From Streptomyces djakartensis (lineage in GTDB: Bacteria; Actinomycetota; Actinomycetes; Streptomycetales; Streptomycetaceae): a stretch of DNA of 64,000 nt. How positions within the stretch are numbered: the first letter of the stretch is position 1; every line of letters begins with the position of its first letter. Made by a program: the position numbers and the translations under genes. Shown one piece after another: positions 1 to 9,629 of the stretch. The notes below the pieces were generated by a model that had not been told where the DNA came from, did no database searches, and saw nothing but the letters and a program-made list of their open reading frames with translations. The stretch covers positions 124,001-188,000 of the forward strand of contig NZ_BMWE01000008.1 of assembly GCF_014651075.1 (NCBI RefSeq), in the 5' to 3' direction.

Positions 1-683
1 CCGCCGCCGACACCTCCGCGCCCACCCCGCGCAAGGGCCAGTACATCTACATCGCCTCGAAGGTGGCCGACACCTACATCAAGACCGAGGGCGACAAGAG
101 CGAGGTGGTCAGCGACGAGCTGCACTCCCGCCAGGTCTGGAACTCCCTCGACGGCAGGGACGGCTGGCTGATCGAGGCCGGCAAGACGAGCGACAAGGGC
201 ATCACCCTGAAGGGCGACACCCCGTTCACCGGCGCCTACAACGCCCTGGCCGAACTGCCGACCGACCCCGACACGCTGCTCCAGCGGATCTACCGAGAGT
301 CGGACGCCGTCCGGGACCCCGAAGTCCCGCGCGACCAGGCCGCCTTCGTCGCGATCGGCGATCTGCTGTTCGAGAGCTACCCGCCCGCCGAGGTCGGCGC
401 CGCCCTCTACAAGGCCGCGGCAAAGATCCCCGGAGTCGTCTCGGTGGATGACGCGGTCGACGCCACGGGCCGGCACGGGGTCGCGATCGCGCGGGAGAAC
501 GACGGCGAGCGTATCGAGTGGATCTTCGACAAGAAGACGCTGCGGTTCCTCGGCGAGCGCATCGTGGTAGTCAAGGCCACGGCGGGCGATCCCCTCAAGG
601 TCGGTACCGTCACGCACACCAGCGCGATCACCGAGCGCGCGGTCGTCGACGCCAACAAGCAGCTCCCCGGGCAGGCGAGCTGA
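1..683 (+). CDS. CU044_5270 family protein, 3' part
   Basis: The reading frame is open from the left edge (frame starting at base 3), so the 5' end lies outside the window; the GTG at 63 is probably internal because coding-like sequence (GQYIYIASKVADTY) runs through it. The visible 226 residues have the look of the actinobacterial CU044_5270 family: an YIYIASKV strand, a WNSLDGRDGW block and a C-terminal VTHTSAIT strand followed by a short tail. These proteins usually have one N-terminal membrane helix and an extracytoplasmic domain and often sit beside ECF sigma factor genes; their function is unknown. The stop abuts the ATG of the subtilase with no gap, suggesting co-transcription. The family call rests on remembered sequence pattern. 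Confidence 0.7.
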   Translation, partial: AADTSAPTPRKGQYIYIASKVADTYIKTEGDKSEVVSDELHSRQVWNSLDGRDGWLIEAGKTSDKGITLKGDTPFTGAYNALAELPTDPDTLLQRIYRESDAVRDPEVPRDQAAFVAIGDLLFESYPPAEVGAALYKAAAKIPGVVSVDDAVDATGRHGVAIARENDGERIEWIFDKKTLRFLGERIVVVKATAGDPLKVGTVTHTSAITERAVVDANKQLPGQAS

Positions 684-3600
684 ATGCGCGACAGAACCAC
701 GAGCGCCTCGCTGGCCGCCCTGCTGGTGGCGGGGCTGATGACGGGCGTCTCGGTGGCGGCCACGGGCTCCGGCCTCGGCGTACGGACGCAGGACACCGCC
801 ACGGTCGCGGCGCCCGGCGGCTCCGCCCTCGGCACGCGGACCGCCGGCTCCGCCTCCGCGGCCGGCCGGTACGTCACCCTCCTCACCGGCGACCGGGTCC
901 GGCTGGACCCCCGGGGTCGGGTGACGGGCGTACGGCGGGCACCGGGCCGCGAGCACATCCCGGTGTCCGTGCGCGGCGTCGGGGGCGATCAGTACGTCGT
1001 TCCCGCCGACGCCGCCGCCCTGATCGGCCAAGGCGTCCTGGACATGCGGCTGTTCGACGTCAGCGGCCTGGCACGCGCTGGCTACGACGACACCCGGCGC
1101 GCCACGCTCCCGCTGATCGTGTCGTACGAGGGCAAGTCCGCCCAGCGCAGGAGTACGCAGAAGTCACTGGTCGCGGACGCGGACGCCACCGTGCGCCGGG
1201 AATTGCCCAGCGTGGCGGGCGCCGCGATCACCGTGCCCAAGGCCGGGGCCGACGACATGTGGCAGGCCCTCACCGAGGAGCAGGGAGTCGCGCGGGTCTG
1301 GCTGGACGGCCGGTTCAAGGCGCCGGCGGACGAAGACGGCGCGAAGGCCGGGGAAGCGGGCGGCGGCGTGGCGCAGATCGGCGCCCCGGCCGCCTGGGCG
1401 GCCGGATACGACGGCAAGGGCGTCAAGGTCGCCGTCCTGGACACCGGCGTCGACACCACCCACCCGGACCTCGCCTCGGTGGTGAAGGCGTCGAAGAACT
1501 TCACCGGCGCTGCCGGCACCGACGACATGGCCGGCCACGGCACCCATGTGGCCGCGACGCTGGCGGGCTCCGGCGCACGCTCCGGCGGCCGGTACAAGGG
1601 CGTCGCGCCCGGTGCCGGGATCCTCAACGCCAAGGTGCTTAACGACAGCGGCGAGGGCAGCGACTCCAGCGTCATCGCCGGCCTGGAGTGGGCCGCCGGG
1701 CAGGGCGCCAGGGTGGCCAACCTCAGCCTGGGCCAGGTCGACACCCCGGGGGAGGACCCGGTCGAGGCGGCGGTGAACGCCCTCTCGAAGAGCACCGGCA
1801 TGCTCACCGTCGCCGCGGCCGGCAACGAGGGCCCCGACGCGGGAACCGTCGACTCCCCGGGGGCCGCGGAGTCGGCGCTCACCGTGGGCGCCGTCGACGG
1901 CGAGGACCGGCTCGCCGACTTCTCCAGCACCGGCCCGACCGCCGAGAGCGCGCTGAAACCGGACCTCACGGCACCGGGCGTGGACATCGTCTCGGCGAAG
2001 GCGGCGCACGGCTACCTGGGCGACCCGGCGGCCGACGGCTATGTCTCCATGTCCGGTACGTCGATGGCTACACCACATGCGGCGGGGGCGGCCGCGATCC
2101 TCGCCCAGCGGCACCCCGACTGGACCGGCGCACGGATCAAGCAGGCGCTCACCGCGTCCACCACCCCGACCACCGGCGCGACCGGCTACCAGCAGGGGAC
2201 GGGCCGGCTCGACGTGTCCCGGGCACTTCAGGGGGCGGTGGCGAGCGAACAGACCTCCGTGTCCTTCGGCAAGCAGCTGTGGCCCCACACCGACGACCGG
2301 CCGCTCACCCGGCACATCACCTACCGCAACGACGGCGACCACCCCGTCACCCTGGACCTGACAGCCACCGCGACCGGCCCCGGAGGCAGCACGGCCCCCG
2401 AAGGCATGTTCACGCTGAGCACCACACAGCTCACCGTCCCGCCGGGCGGCACCGCCGGCGTCGACCTCACCGCGGACACCCGCGTCGAGGCGGCGGACGG
2501 CACATACTCGGGCACGCTGGTCGCCACCGCGCGGACCGGCGCCGACCCCGCTGCCGTACGGACCGCTCTCGGCCTCGTACGCGAGGCAGAGGCATACGAC
2601 CTCACCCTGAAGTTCCTCGACCGCGGCGGCCGGCCCGTGACCGCTCCGCTGACCGAGATCCTCGGGTACTCGGGCACGTACTGGACCACGAACCTCAGGG
2701 ACTCCGAGCAGATCTCCAAGGGCGTGTACCGGGTGCGGATCCCGCGCGGCGACTACGTCGTGGACACCGTGATGGACGACGCCGGGGGCACCTCCGCGCT
2801 GGTCCGGCCGCGGCTCTCGCTGACCGGGGACACCACGGTCGTCTTCGACGCGCGCAAGGCGAAGCCGGTCCGGATCACCGCGCCGCAGGGCGCGAAGATG
2901 TCCGACGGCCAGCTCAACCTCGCCGTGGGCAACGGAGACACCGGAAGCGAAGCGCACAACAGCACCCTGTTCTGGGGAACGTTCAAGAACCTGCGCACCG
3001 CGACCCTGGGACCGAGCGCCCCGGCCGGGAGGCTCAGCACGCAGCTCGGCGGCCTGTGGCAGAAGGGCAGCACCACCTACCACCTGCTCCACAACCTGCC
3101 CGACCGCTTCCCCACCGGCTATCGGCACACCACGCGCATGAACGAACTGGCCCTGCTGAAGCGGAACTTCGGCTCGTCCGTCGCGCACCGCAAGGGCATC
3201 GTCAACGTCCTGTGGAGCGGCCCCACCCTGTCGCTGGGCACCGTGAGCGCCCCCTTCCCGCTGCCGACGACCGCGAAGATCTACGTCACCACGCCCAAGG
3301 GCTTCAAGTGGACGGCCAACCTGGGCCAGCGAAACGCCTCCGGAGACGACGAGGACGTCTTCTACGGCACAGAGAGCGCGAGGTCGTACCAAGCGGGCCG
3401 GACCTACGCAGCGACGTACAACGTCGGCGTCTTCAGCCCGATCACCGGCGGCCCGTACGGCGCACAGCGCGACGGCGACACCCTCGACCTGTGCGTCCCC
3501 GACCTCGCCGACGGGAGCGGACACCCCGCCTCCTCCACAGCGAAACGCCACACCACGGTGACCGCGGACGGCAGCAACCTGCTCGACAACGACGGCGACC

Positions 3601-4058
3601 TCTGCCAGACCGTGGAGAAGCTCCCGTCCGTCCCGGCCCGCTACACGATCCGAACGAACCTGACCCGCCCGCCAGGCGTGGCCACGACCACGAGCCGCCT
3701 GACAGCGGCCTGGACCTTCACATCCAGCCCGTCCGACTCCGGCTCCCTGCCCCTCTCCACGGTCCGCTTCCACCCGAAGCTGACCCCGACCGGCACGGCC
3801 CCCGCGGGCCGCCGCACCACGATCCCCCTCTCCCTCCAGGGCCCGGCGGCCACTGACCTGAAATCCCTGACGGTGAAGGTCTCCTACGACGCCGGCAAGA
3901 CCTGGTCCCCCGCCCCAGTGACCACCACCCACGGCAAAAGGACCCTCACCCTGACCCACCCGGAGAACGCCCGCTCGGTCTCCCTCAAATCCACCCTGAC
4001 CGACACCACCGGCAACACCTACGCGGTGACGATCCTGGAGGCGTACCTCCTGACCTGA
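684..4058 (+). CDS. Secreted S8 (subtilisin-like) serine peptidase
   Basis: A 1124-residue subtilase with a secretion signal (Arg-rich start, hydrophobic residues about 8-28). The catalytic triad is visible: Asp253 in VAVLDTGVD, His285 in GHGTHVA and Ser460 in SGTSMATPHAAG. Residues about 30-220 hold an inhibitor-like propeptide (TVRRELPSVAGA, then a mature start near VAQIGAPAAW). After the catalytic domain comes about 600 residues of beta-rich sequence, probably Ig-like or P-domain-like modules that bind substrate or cell wall. The start is fixed by the ATG directly following the stop of the preceding gene. Expected to be an extracellular protease; the substrate is unknown. It is about twice the length of simple subtilisins, as is common for Streptomyces. 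Confidence 0.93.
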   Translation: MRDRTTSASLAALLVAGLMTGVSVAATGSGLGVRTQDTATVAAPGGSALGTRTAGSASAAGRYVTLLTGDRVRLDPRGRVTGVRRAPGREHIPVSVRGVGGDQYVVPADAAALIGQGVLDMRLFDVSGLARAGYDDTRRATLPLIVSYEGKSAQRRSTQKSLVADADATVRRELPSVAGAAITVPKAGADDMWQALTEEQGVARVWLDGRFKAPADEDGAKAGEAGGGVAQIGAPAAWAAGYDGKGVKVAVLDTGVDTTHPDLASVVKASKNFTGAAGTDDMAGHGTHVAATLAGSGARSGGRYKGVAPGAGILNAKVLNDSGEGSDSSVIAGLEWAAGQGARVANLSLGQVDTPGEDPVEAAVNALSKSTGMLTVAAAGNEGPDAGTVDSPGAAESALTVGAVDGEDRLADFSSTGPTAESALKPDLTAPGVDIVSAKAAHGYLGDPAADGYVSMSGTSMATPHAAGAAAILAQRHPDWTGARIKQALTASTTPTTGATGYQQGTGRLDVSRALQGAVASEQTSVSFGKQLWPHTDDRPLTRHITYRNDGDHPVTLDLTATATGPGGSTAPEGMFTLSTTQLTVPPGGTAGVDLTADTRVEAADGTYSGTLVATARTGADPAAVRTALGLVREAEAYDLTLKFLDRGGRPVTAPLTEILGYSGTYWTTNLRDSEQISKGVYRVRIPRGDYVVDTVMDDAGGTSALVRPRLSLTGDTTVVFDARKAKPVRITAPQGAKMSDGQLNLAVGNGDTGSEAHNSTLFWGTFKNLRTATLGPSAPAGRLSTQLGGLWQKGSTTYHLLHNLPDRFPTGYRHTTRMNELALLKRNFGSSVAHRKGIVNVLWSGPTLSLGTVSAPFPLPTTAKIYVTTPKGFKWTANLGQRNASGDDEDVFYGTESARSYQAGRTYAATYNVGVFSPITGGPYGAQRDGDTLDLCVPDLADGSGHPASSTAKRHTTVTADGSNLLDNDGDLCQTVEKLPSVPARYTIRTNLTRPPGVATTTSRLTAAWTFTSSPSDSGSLPLSTVRFHPKLTPTGTAPAGRRTTIPLSLQGPAATDLKSLTVKVSYDAGKTWSPAPVTTTHGKRTLTLTHPENARSVSLKSTLTDTTGNTYAVTILEAYLLT

Positions 4059-4207
4059 CGTGATCCAGACACTCCTCGACGCGGTCACGCATCATCTCGA
4101 GCACTTCGCCGCTGCCGACCGAGACACACGTTTTCGTCCATCCGCAGAGGCGGGCAACTGCGGCGGAGGGACGACTGGGTGAAGGCTCGGAAGGCGCTGA
4201 AATGACC

Positions 4208-4247
4208 AAGGGCCAGCCTGGGAGGAAACCTCCTGAGCTGGCCCTTT
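4208..4247. terminator. Intrinsic-terminator-like hairpin beside tRNA-Arg
   Basis: A GGGCCAGC arm pairs with GCTGGCCC and an inner GGGAGG/CCTCCT stem extends it; T-runs flank it on the plus-strand right side (TTTT). It lies between the subtilase gene and the tRNA 3' end, so it could terminate either strand. Confidence 0.6.
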
Positions 4248-4252
4248 TGCTG

Positions 4253-4325
4253 TGCCCCCGGCAGGATTCGAACCTGCGACACCCGCTTTAGGAGAGCGGT
4301 GCTCTATCCCCTGAGCTACGAAGGC
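4253..4325 (-). tRNA. tRNA-Arg (anticodon CCT)
   Basis: The reverse complement folds into a 73-nt cloverleaf. The acceptor stem GCCTTCG pairs with CGGGGGC through two G-U pairs, the anticodon stem CCGCT/AGCGG carries the loop CTCCTAA with anticodon CCT, and the T arm is GCAGG-TTCGAAT-CCTGC. The CCA end is not encoded. It reads AGG codons. Confidence 0.95.
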
Positions 4326-4548
4326 GGGGCGGCAGCCTGGCCGCCGCCGACAGTGTAGCGGGTCAGGTGGGATCGGTGCCGGTGTCTGATCACTGGCTCC
4401 TGCCGCGGCCGACCGGTGCGGCAGCCGGAGGCGCCAGGGCGGCCCCGGCTGCCAGGGCAGCTCATCCGCTGCCACCGCAGCGAGAACCATGCCCGACCGG
4501 AGGTCAGCGGACCTCCGCCGGGACCGCGTGGAGCCGGGAGGCAGGGCT

Positions 4549-5619
4549 CTATTCGCGCGCCAGGTCTGCGGCGAGGCGTTCGAGGTGCCTGTCCGCCTCC
4601 GCCAGCCGGGAGTGGTCCAGGGAGACGGCGACCAGGTAGTGGCCGTCCTTGAGCTGCTGGAAGTAGACGGCCCCCTGGTCCACGTTCAGGACGATCTGAT
4701 GAATCCGGCCTTCGAGGAGGGCGTGCAGGGAGGTGTCCATGCGGCGGGTGACGCCGGGCAGGAGCTGACCCAGCAGGCTGTACTTGTCCCGCCGCTGCTG
4801 TGGTGTGGTGGAGGTACCGAAGTGGCTGCTCAGGGCCCGGTGGCGGAAGATGTCGGCCGTGCAGGTGGGCACGCCGGCGGCGTAGTGGGCCACGTAGTGC
4901 AGGCCCTCGACGCCGAGGGCCGTGCGCAGAAGATCCTGGAGTTCGGCGGGCGTCCCGGCTGGGGAGTCCACTGTGTAGGGGCTGACATCGGTGACATCCG
5001 TGGCACGGGAGGTGCTGGAGGTCCCAGAGGTGCCCGTGGCCGGAGAGGTGGTCGTGACCTCTGGGACCCGGTTGGCGGTGCGGCCCGGCTTCGCCGTACG
5101 GGTGTTCTCCGTCATGTACCTGCTCAGGTACGAGCGGTGCGGAAGCAGGCTGAAGGGGACGGCCGGCCGTAGGTCGTCGATGCCTTCCGTCATGCGTGCG
5201 ATCAGCTCGGTGACCTGGTCCCGCGGCGTGGCGCAGCAGAGATGGAATCCCGTGGCGACGGACTGATAGAGAAGTGCGCTGTCCCTCGGCACACGCACGA
5301 CCGTGCGTATGAGTGCGCCCGTGCGCAGTTCCGCGAAATCCGGCGCCAATTCTTCAAGAATGTAGAAAAGCTGCCGTCCGGCGCGTTCCAGACCGCTTGG
5401 CGAGGGGGCGGCCGGGAGTTTGTCCGGCGGTTGCGAGTGCGCCTGCGGGGTTTCGGCGACGACCATTTTCGCCCGGTCGCGATCGTAGAACGCGAGGTGT
5501 TCCACACCGCACGACTGCAGTAACCGCCGGAGCTGTAAGTCGAGTTCACCCATCCGTCGATTGCCTCCGTCCAGTTCGCGCGCCGGGGCGTACGCCGGTG
5601 CCGTGGAAGGGTCAGACAC
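4549..5619 (-). CDS. Hypothetical two-lobed protein of the Fxs cluster
   Basis: I do not recognise a named family. The 356-residue protein has two similar halves: residues about 30-150 (QSCGVEHLAFYDRD ... LIRTVVRVPRDSALLYQSV) and about 215-350 (ALGVEGLHYVAHY ... IHQIVLNVDQGAVYFQQL then GHYLVAVSLDHSRL). The alternating strand pattern and the closing helix in each half recall Roadblock/longin-type folds. A Thr/Ser/Pro-rich linker separates them. No signal peptide or membrane helix is present. GTG at 5619 was chosen because a GGAGG lies six bases upstream and it overlaps the end of fxsT, indicating translational coupling; an ATG at 5553, also with GGAGG, is the alternative. It is probably part of the Fxs operon; its role is unknown. 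Confidence 0.75.
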   Translation of the reverse strand: MSDPSTAPAYAPARELDGGNRRMGELDLQLRRLLQSCGVEHLAFYDRDRAKMVVAETPQAHSQPPDKLPAAPSPSGLERAGRQLFYILEELAPDFAELRTGALIRTVVRVPRDSALLYQSVATGFHLCCATPRDQVTELIARMTEGIDDLRPAVPFSLLPHRSYLSRYMTENTRTAKPGRTANRVPEVTTTSPATGTSGTSSTSRATDVTDVSPYTVDSPAGTPAELQDLLRTALGVEGLHYVAHYAAGVPTCTADIFRHRALSSHFGTSTTPQQRRDKYSLLGQLLPGVTRRMDTSLHALLEGRIHQIVLNVDQGAVYFQQLKDGHYLVAVSLDHSRLAEADRHLERLAADLARE

Positions 5620-8600
5620 CTTGCACCTCCAGATCGGCGCCAATCCTCTGATAGGGCTCCGCCAGCAGTGCCCGGGCGAGCCTGTGGTCCTTCGGGAGGT
5701 ATTCGGAGACCTTGCGCCTCAGGCTTGCCGCTGGTTCGCCGTCGGTGGGTGGACGGGAGGCGAGCAGGTTGGCCATGGCGATGAGGGTGACCGGGTGGCT
5801 CTCGCCCCACGCCGACCGTTCCTTGCAGCCGTCGTGGATGTCCTGGTCCACCTGCGCCAGCTCGGCCGTGGGAAGGGAGCCGAGCGCGGCCAGGCAGTTG
5901 TTCTGGTTCATCCGCGCGACCAGCGTGTAGCGGTGCTTGCGGTCGAAGGTGTCCCTCAACTGGAGCACCGCCTTGCCGGCGTGTTTGCTCGCTTCCTCCG
6001 CGTCCCCGCAGACCAGCAGATACTCCGCGAGATTGCTGCGGCAGATGCCGGTGAACGGGTGGTCGTCGCCGAACACGTCGATGTAGTGGCCGAGGACGTC
6101 CCGGGTGTAGGCCACCGCGTCGAGGGTCCGGCCCTGGGCGTGCAGACCGATGGCGAGGGACAGCCGGCAGGACATCGTGCGGGGGTGCTTCTCGCCCCAC
6201 CGATCGCGGTAGGAGACGTACGCGTCCTTCAGCAGCGGCAGGCCGTGGCGCACGTCGCCCTGGCGCACCATGGTCATGCCGAGGCTGGCGACCGCGCCCA
6301 GCGTGTGGTGGGAGCCGGAGTCCAGCAGCCTGTTCAGGTGGTTGCGTGCCTCCGTCAGGTACCGCTCCGAGGTGTCCAGGTCGCCCGACTCCCGGTAGTA
6401 GGTGCCGAGGTGGGCGTACGACACCCATCGTTTGGGGTCGGGGTCCTTGTCGGGGGCGCTCTGCCCGCGCCGCTCGTGCGCCTGCTGCTCCTGGAGGATG
6501 GCGGCCTGGACCGACTCGAAGTAGAACTTGGACAGGGCGAGGTTGTGCGAGGCGGCCAGCGTTCCGTTGGCGTTCTCACCGATGGCGTCCTGCAGTCCCG
6601 AGAAGGTGGCCCGGTCCTCGTCGAAGGCCTCCTTGAACTTGCCCGCGGCCCGCAGGTCGGCCGCGTAGCCGCGGCGGGCCAGCAGGATGTCGGCCTGGCT
6701 GCTGCCCTTGCTGCGCAGGGTGGTCGCCGCGTGGGTGGTGAGTCCGAGCGCCGTGCGGTAGTCGCCGAGGAGCCGGCAGGCCGCGCCGAGCTGGGACTCC
6801 ATGCGCAGCACCATGAGGTGCTCCGGGTCCAGGGACTGCCGCCAGCGCTCCAGGACCCGTTCGCCCAGTTCGCGCGCGCCCACCCAGTCGTTCGACATCC
6901 AGCGGTGGTAGACCTGGCTGACCAGCCAGCGGTGGACCTCCGGGTCCGTGCTCTCGAGGGCCCCGGAGACGATGACGTGCTTGTCGAGCTCCGCGAAGGT
7001 GTCGTGGTGCTTCGGCCGGTGGCGTTCGAGATCGTTCGGCACCATCGAGGCGAGGACCCCGAGGGCCTCGGCGCGGGTGGTGGCCCGTTCCTCCTCGGAC
7101 ATCCAGCCGCGGACCAGATCCTGCACCACGCGGCAGATCATGAGCGTGTGGGAGGGGTGGTCCTGGACGGCGAGCGCCTGCTTGCCGAGGAGGTTGAGAT
7201 GGCGGTACAGGGTGAAGACGGAGCTGCCGAGTTCGGGATCGAAGGGCTTCAGCAGCTCCACCATCCTGTCCGACTGGACGATGTTCATGCCGACGCCGTC
7301 CGGTGACAGGAAGGCGCACAGGTCCAGGAGCCGTGCCGCCGCCGGAGACCGGTGCCGGAGGTCGTCGTAGGCGAGGCGGCAGACGGCGGTGAAGTCCCGG
7401 TACTCGGGCACGGCCGCTACCTGGGAAGCCATCTGGCCGCTGTCGAGCAGGGCGATGTACGGGTCGATGTCCTGGGGGCAGGTCCGCAGGACGGCGGCGG
7501 CCGCCTCCTCCGCGATCGGCAGGTGCCCGAGCCGTTCGGCGAGCCGCAGCAGTTCCTCCTCGCAGGAGCCGGGCAGCCGGTGGCTGAGCAGGGCCACGCT
7601 CTCCTCGGCAGAGAAGGGGGCGACGACGTGCTTCGTGTACGGGGCGTCCCACTCCGTGTCGTTCGAGGTGATCAGGACATGGCCCGAGCCGCCCGTGGGG
7701 ATGTAGTCCTCCACGGTCTGCCGGTCGGCCGCGCCGTGGAAGACGAGCAGCCACCGGCGGAGTCCCGGATGCGATCCCCGCCGCAGGTCGTCCAGCAGTG
7801 TCTGCCGGTCCTCGCTGGTGCGCCGGCCGTCGCTCTTGGCGTTGATCGCCCTGGCCAGCTTGGTGAGGGAGTCCTGGATGCTCTCGACGGTCCCGGCCGG
7901 CACCCACCAGACCAGGTCGTACTGCGAGGCGAACCGGTGGGCGTACTCCAGGGCGATCTGCCGCTTGCCCACACCGGTCAGGCCGCACAGCACCTGAGGC
8001 CCGGAGTGGTCGAAGCCCTCTCTCAGCGCGTTGAGCTGGTCGACGCGCCCGATGAACCCGGTGTTGCGCATCGACAGGTTCCACACCGCCGGCTGGAGTC
8101 CGGGGAAGCGGGGCCCGGCCCAGGCGGAGCCCGTCGGGGTGTCGGTGGGCAGCCCGAAGTGGCTGAGCAGCTCCTGGCGGGCCACGTCCTCACTCTGCCC
8201 GTCCAGGGTGATGGTGTTCTGCCGGCCGAATTCGAAGTGCGGCGCGAGCCGTGCGGTGCCCACCCGCACGCCGACGATCCGCTGGTCGCCCGGCCCGCTG
8301 CCGACGGGCGCGCCGGTGGTGAGACGCGCGACGGTGTCACCCGCCGGTGTCCCGGCCAGGTGAGGGGAGAGAAGAGCGAGGACGTAGGTGGTGTCGGGCA
8401 GCGAGTCAGCGGGTTTGTCGCCCGGCGGGACGATCTGGATCCGGGTCGGCCGCAGGAGTTCCCCGATCCAGTCCGCCCACAGCTGGTCGTTGGGGGCGTG
8501 CAGCAGGGTGACGGTGCAGGGCTCGGTCTCCTGCTCGGCCTGCTGGCGCTCGCGCTGCTCGAGGAGCCGGCGGTAGGCGAGGTAGTTCTGGGGCGACGGA

Positions 8601-9625
8601 GGCTGGACGTCGCGTATCTCACCGTCGGTGATCCGGTCGACGAGGTGCACGTAGGCCGCGGCGATGCCGCCGCTGACGCGGGGGTCCTCCCGCATCACGG
8701 CGAGCTCCTCGCCGTACGTGTAGTACGGCACGTAGGGCACCCGCATCTGCCCCCAGTAGGTGGCTAACGCGTCCTCGTCCGTGATGCCGAGATAGGGGTC
8801 GAGGGCTTGACGCGCTTCGATGAAGCGCTGGTTCAGCCGGTCCCGCTCGTTCTGGTCCACCCGCATCTGCACGAAGTGCAGTTCGGTGCCCGGGCGGTGC
8901 TGGCGGATGAGCTCGGCGGCCTTGCGCGCGCCCTGGATGGCCCGCGGGTTCATGGTGAGGGCGATGACGACCTTGTCGGGCAGGGCGAGTGTGCAGATCC
9001 TGGCACCGTCGGAGAAGCCGGTACGGCTGTCGATCAGGATGTAGTCGTAGTCGCTGTCGTGCAGTCGCTCCCGCAGCGCCTGCAGGAACTCCTGGCCGTC
9101 GTCGCTGGTGTGGAATCCGGTCCAGTTGAAGTCGGCCAGGCGGTTTGCGTACTCCTCGTCCATGCGACCGGGGCCCATGTAGTGCAGCCGCCCGCCGTTG
9201 GGGAACGTGTGGTCGAGGTCGATCTGGTAGCGCTCGAAGTCGGTGTGCTGCGGGTGCAGGGCCCGCAGGTCGTCGTCGCCGATGTCGGCGGCGGCGCCGG
9301 CGAAGGCGGAGAACATGTCCAGCACACCGTCGGCGTAGCTGAGGTCGGAGACGGGGAGGAAGGCGCCGTAGTAGAGGTGCAGGTCGGGCGCCTCCAGGTC
9401 CCAGTCGATGACCAGCACTGATTTGCCCTGGCTGGCGATGATCCAGGCGGCGTTCGCCAGGGCCATGGTGCGGCCGGCTCCGCCCTTGAACGAGTAGAAA
9501 GAAACGATCTTCGCCGACCTCGGCGAACCCGGCGAACCTGATGAACCCGGCGATCCTGATGAACTCGATGAACCCGATGACCCCGACGCCTTCGCTGCCC
9601 CTGTGGTACTCATCCCCCGCCTCAT
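5612..9625 (-). CDS. fxsT: FxSxx-COOH system TPR/NB-ARC ATPase FxsT
   Basis: The product is 1337 residues. A Gly/Ser/Pro linker (residues 13-36) precedes a ParA/MinD-like P-loop domain with the deviant Walker A K47-GGAGRT and a VLVIDWDLEAPDLHL switch segment. A linker with TIR-like character (VTLLHAPNDQLWADWI) leads to an NB-ARC/STAND module with P-loop GLTGVGKRQ near residue 550 and a WLLVFHGAAD Walker B-like strand. From about residue 900 to the end are TPR repeats of the NB-ARC-linked type (SYAHLGTYYRESGDLD and similar). Order and length fit the TPR protein that accompanies FxsB and FxsC. It starts four bases after the fxsC stop and runs into the next gene, so it is in an operon. It may act as a STAND-type sensor or scaffold; this is inference. 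Confidence 0.88.
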   Translation of the reverse strand: MRRGMSTTGAAKASGSSGSSSSSGSPGSSGSPGSPRSAKIVSFYSFKGGAGRTMALANAAWIIASQGKSVLVIDWDLEAPDLHLYYGAFLPVSDLSYADGVLDMFSAFAGAAADIGDDDLRALHPQHTDFERYQIDLDHTFPNGGRLHYMGPGRMDEEYANRLADFNWTGFHTSDDGQEFLQALRERLHDSDYDYILIDSRTGFSDGARICTLALPDKVVIALTMNPRAIQGARKAAELIRQHRPGTELHFVQMRVDQNERDRLNQRFIEARQALDPYLGITDEDALATYWGQMRVPYVPYYTYGEELAVMREDPRVSGGIAAAYVHLVDRITDGEIRDVQPPSPQNYLAYRRLLEQRERQQAEQETEPCTVTLLHAPNDQLWADWIGELLRPTRIQIVPPGDKPADSLPDTTYVLALLSPHLAGTPAGDTVARLTTGAPVGSGPGDQRIVGVRVGTARLAPHFEFGRQNTITLDGQSEDVARQELLSHFGLPTDTPTGSAWAGPRFPGLQPAVWNLSMRNTGFIGRVDQLNALREGFDHSGPQVLCGLTGVGKRQIALEYAHRFASQYDLVWWVPAGTVESIQDSLTKLARAINAKSDGRRTSEDRQTLLDDLRRGSHPGLRRWLLVFHGAADRQTVEDYIPTGGSGHVLITSNDTEWDAPYTKHVVAPFSAEESVALLSHRLPGSCEEELLRLAERLGHLPIAEEAAAAVLRTCPQDIDPYIALLDSGQMASQVAAVPEYRDFTAVCRLAYDDLRHRSPAAARLLDLCAFLSPDGVGMNIVQSDRMVELLKPFDPELGSSVFTLYRHLNLLGKQALAVQDHPSHTLMICRVVQDLVRGWMSEEERATTRAEALGVLASMVPNDLERHRPKHHDTFAELDKHVIVSGALESTDPEVHRWLVSQVYHRWMSNDWVGARELGERVLERWRQSLDPEHLMVLRMESQLGAACRLLGDYRTALGLTTHAATTLRSKGSSQADILLARRGYAADLRAAGKFKEAFDEDRATFSGLQDAIGENANGTLAASHNLALSKFYFESVQAAILQEQQAHERRGQSAPDKDPDPKRWVSYAHLGTYYRESGDLDTSERYLTEARNHLNRLLDSGSHHTLGAVASLGMTMVRQGDVRHGLPLLKDAYVSYRDRWGEKHPRTMSCRLSLAIGLHAQGRTLDAVAYTRDVLGHYIDVFGDDHPFTGICRSNLAEYLLVCGDAEEASKHAGKAVLQLRDTFDRKHRYTLVARMNQNNCLAALGSLPTAELAQVDQDIHDGCKERSAWGESHPVTLIAMANLLASRPPTDGEPAASLRRKVSEYLPKDHRLARALLAEPYQRIGADLEVQGV

Positions 9626-9629
9626 GCGC

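Noticed and set aside
1164..4088. Long antisense ORF (974 codons) opposite the subtilase
   Set aside because: High GC produces open shadow frames; composition is Arg/Gly-rich without domains, and the plus-strand gene has a full catalytic triad.
4253..4325. tRNA-Arg as integration site of the Fxs block
   Set aside because: No integrase, no repeated tRNA 3' end and no other mobile-element gene seen between 4.3 and 17.5 kb.
5561..8767. Two long plus-strand ORFs opposite fxsT
   Set aside because: Shadow frames; fxsT carries clear P-loop, NB-ARC and TPR motifs.
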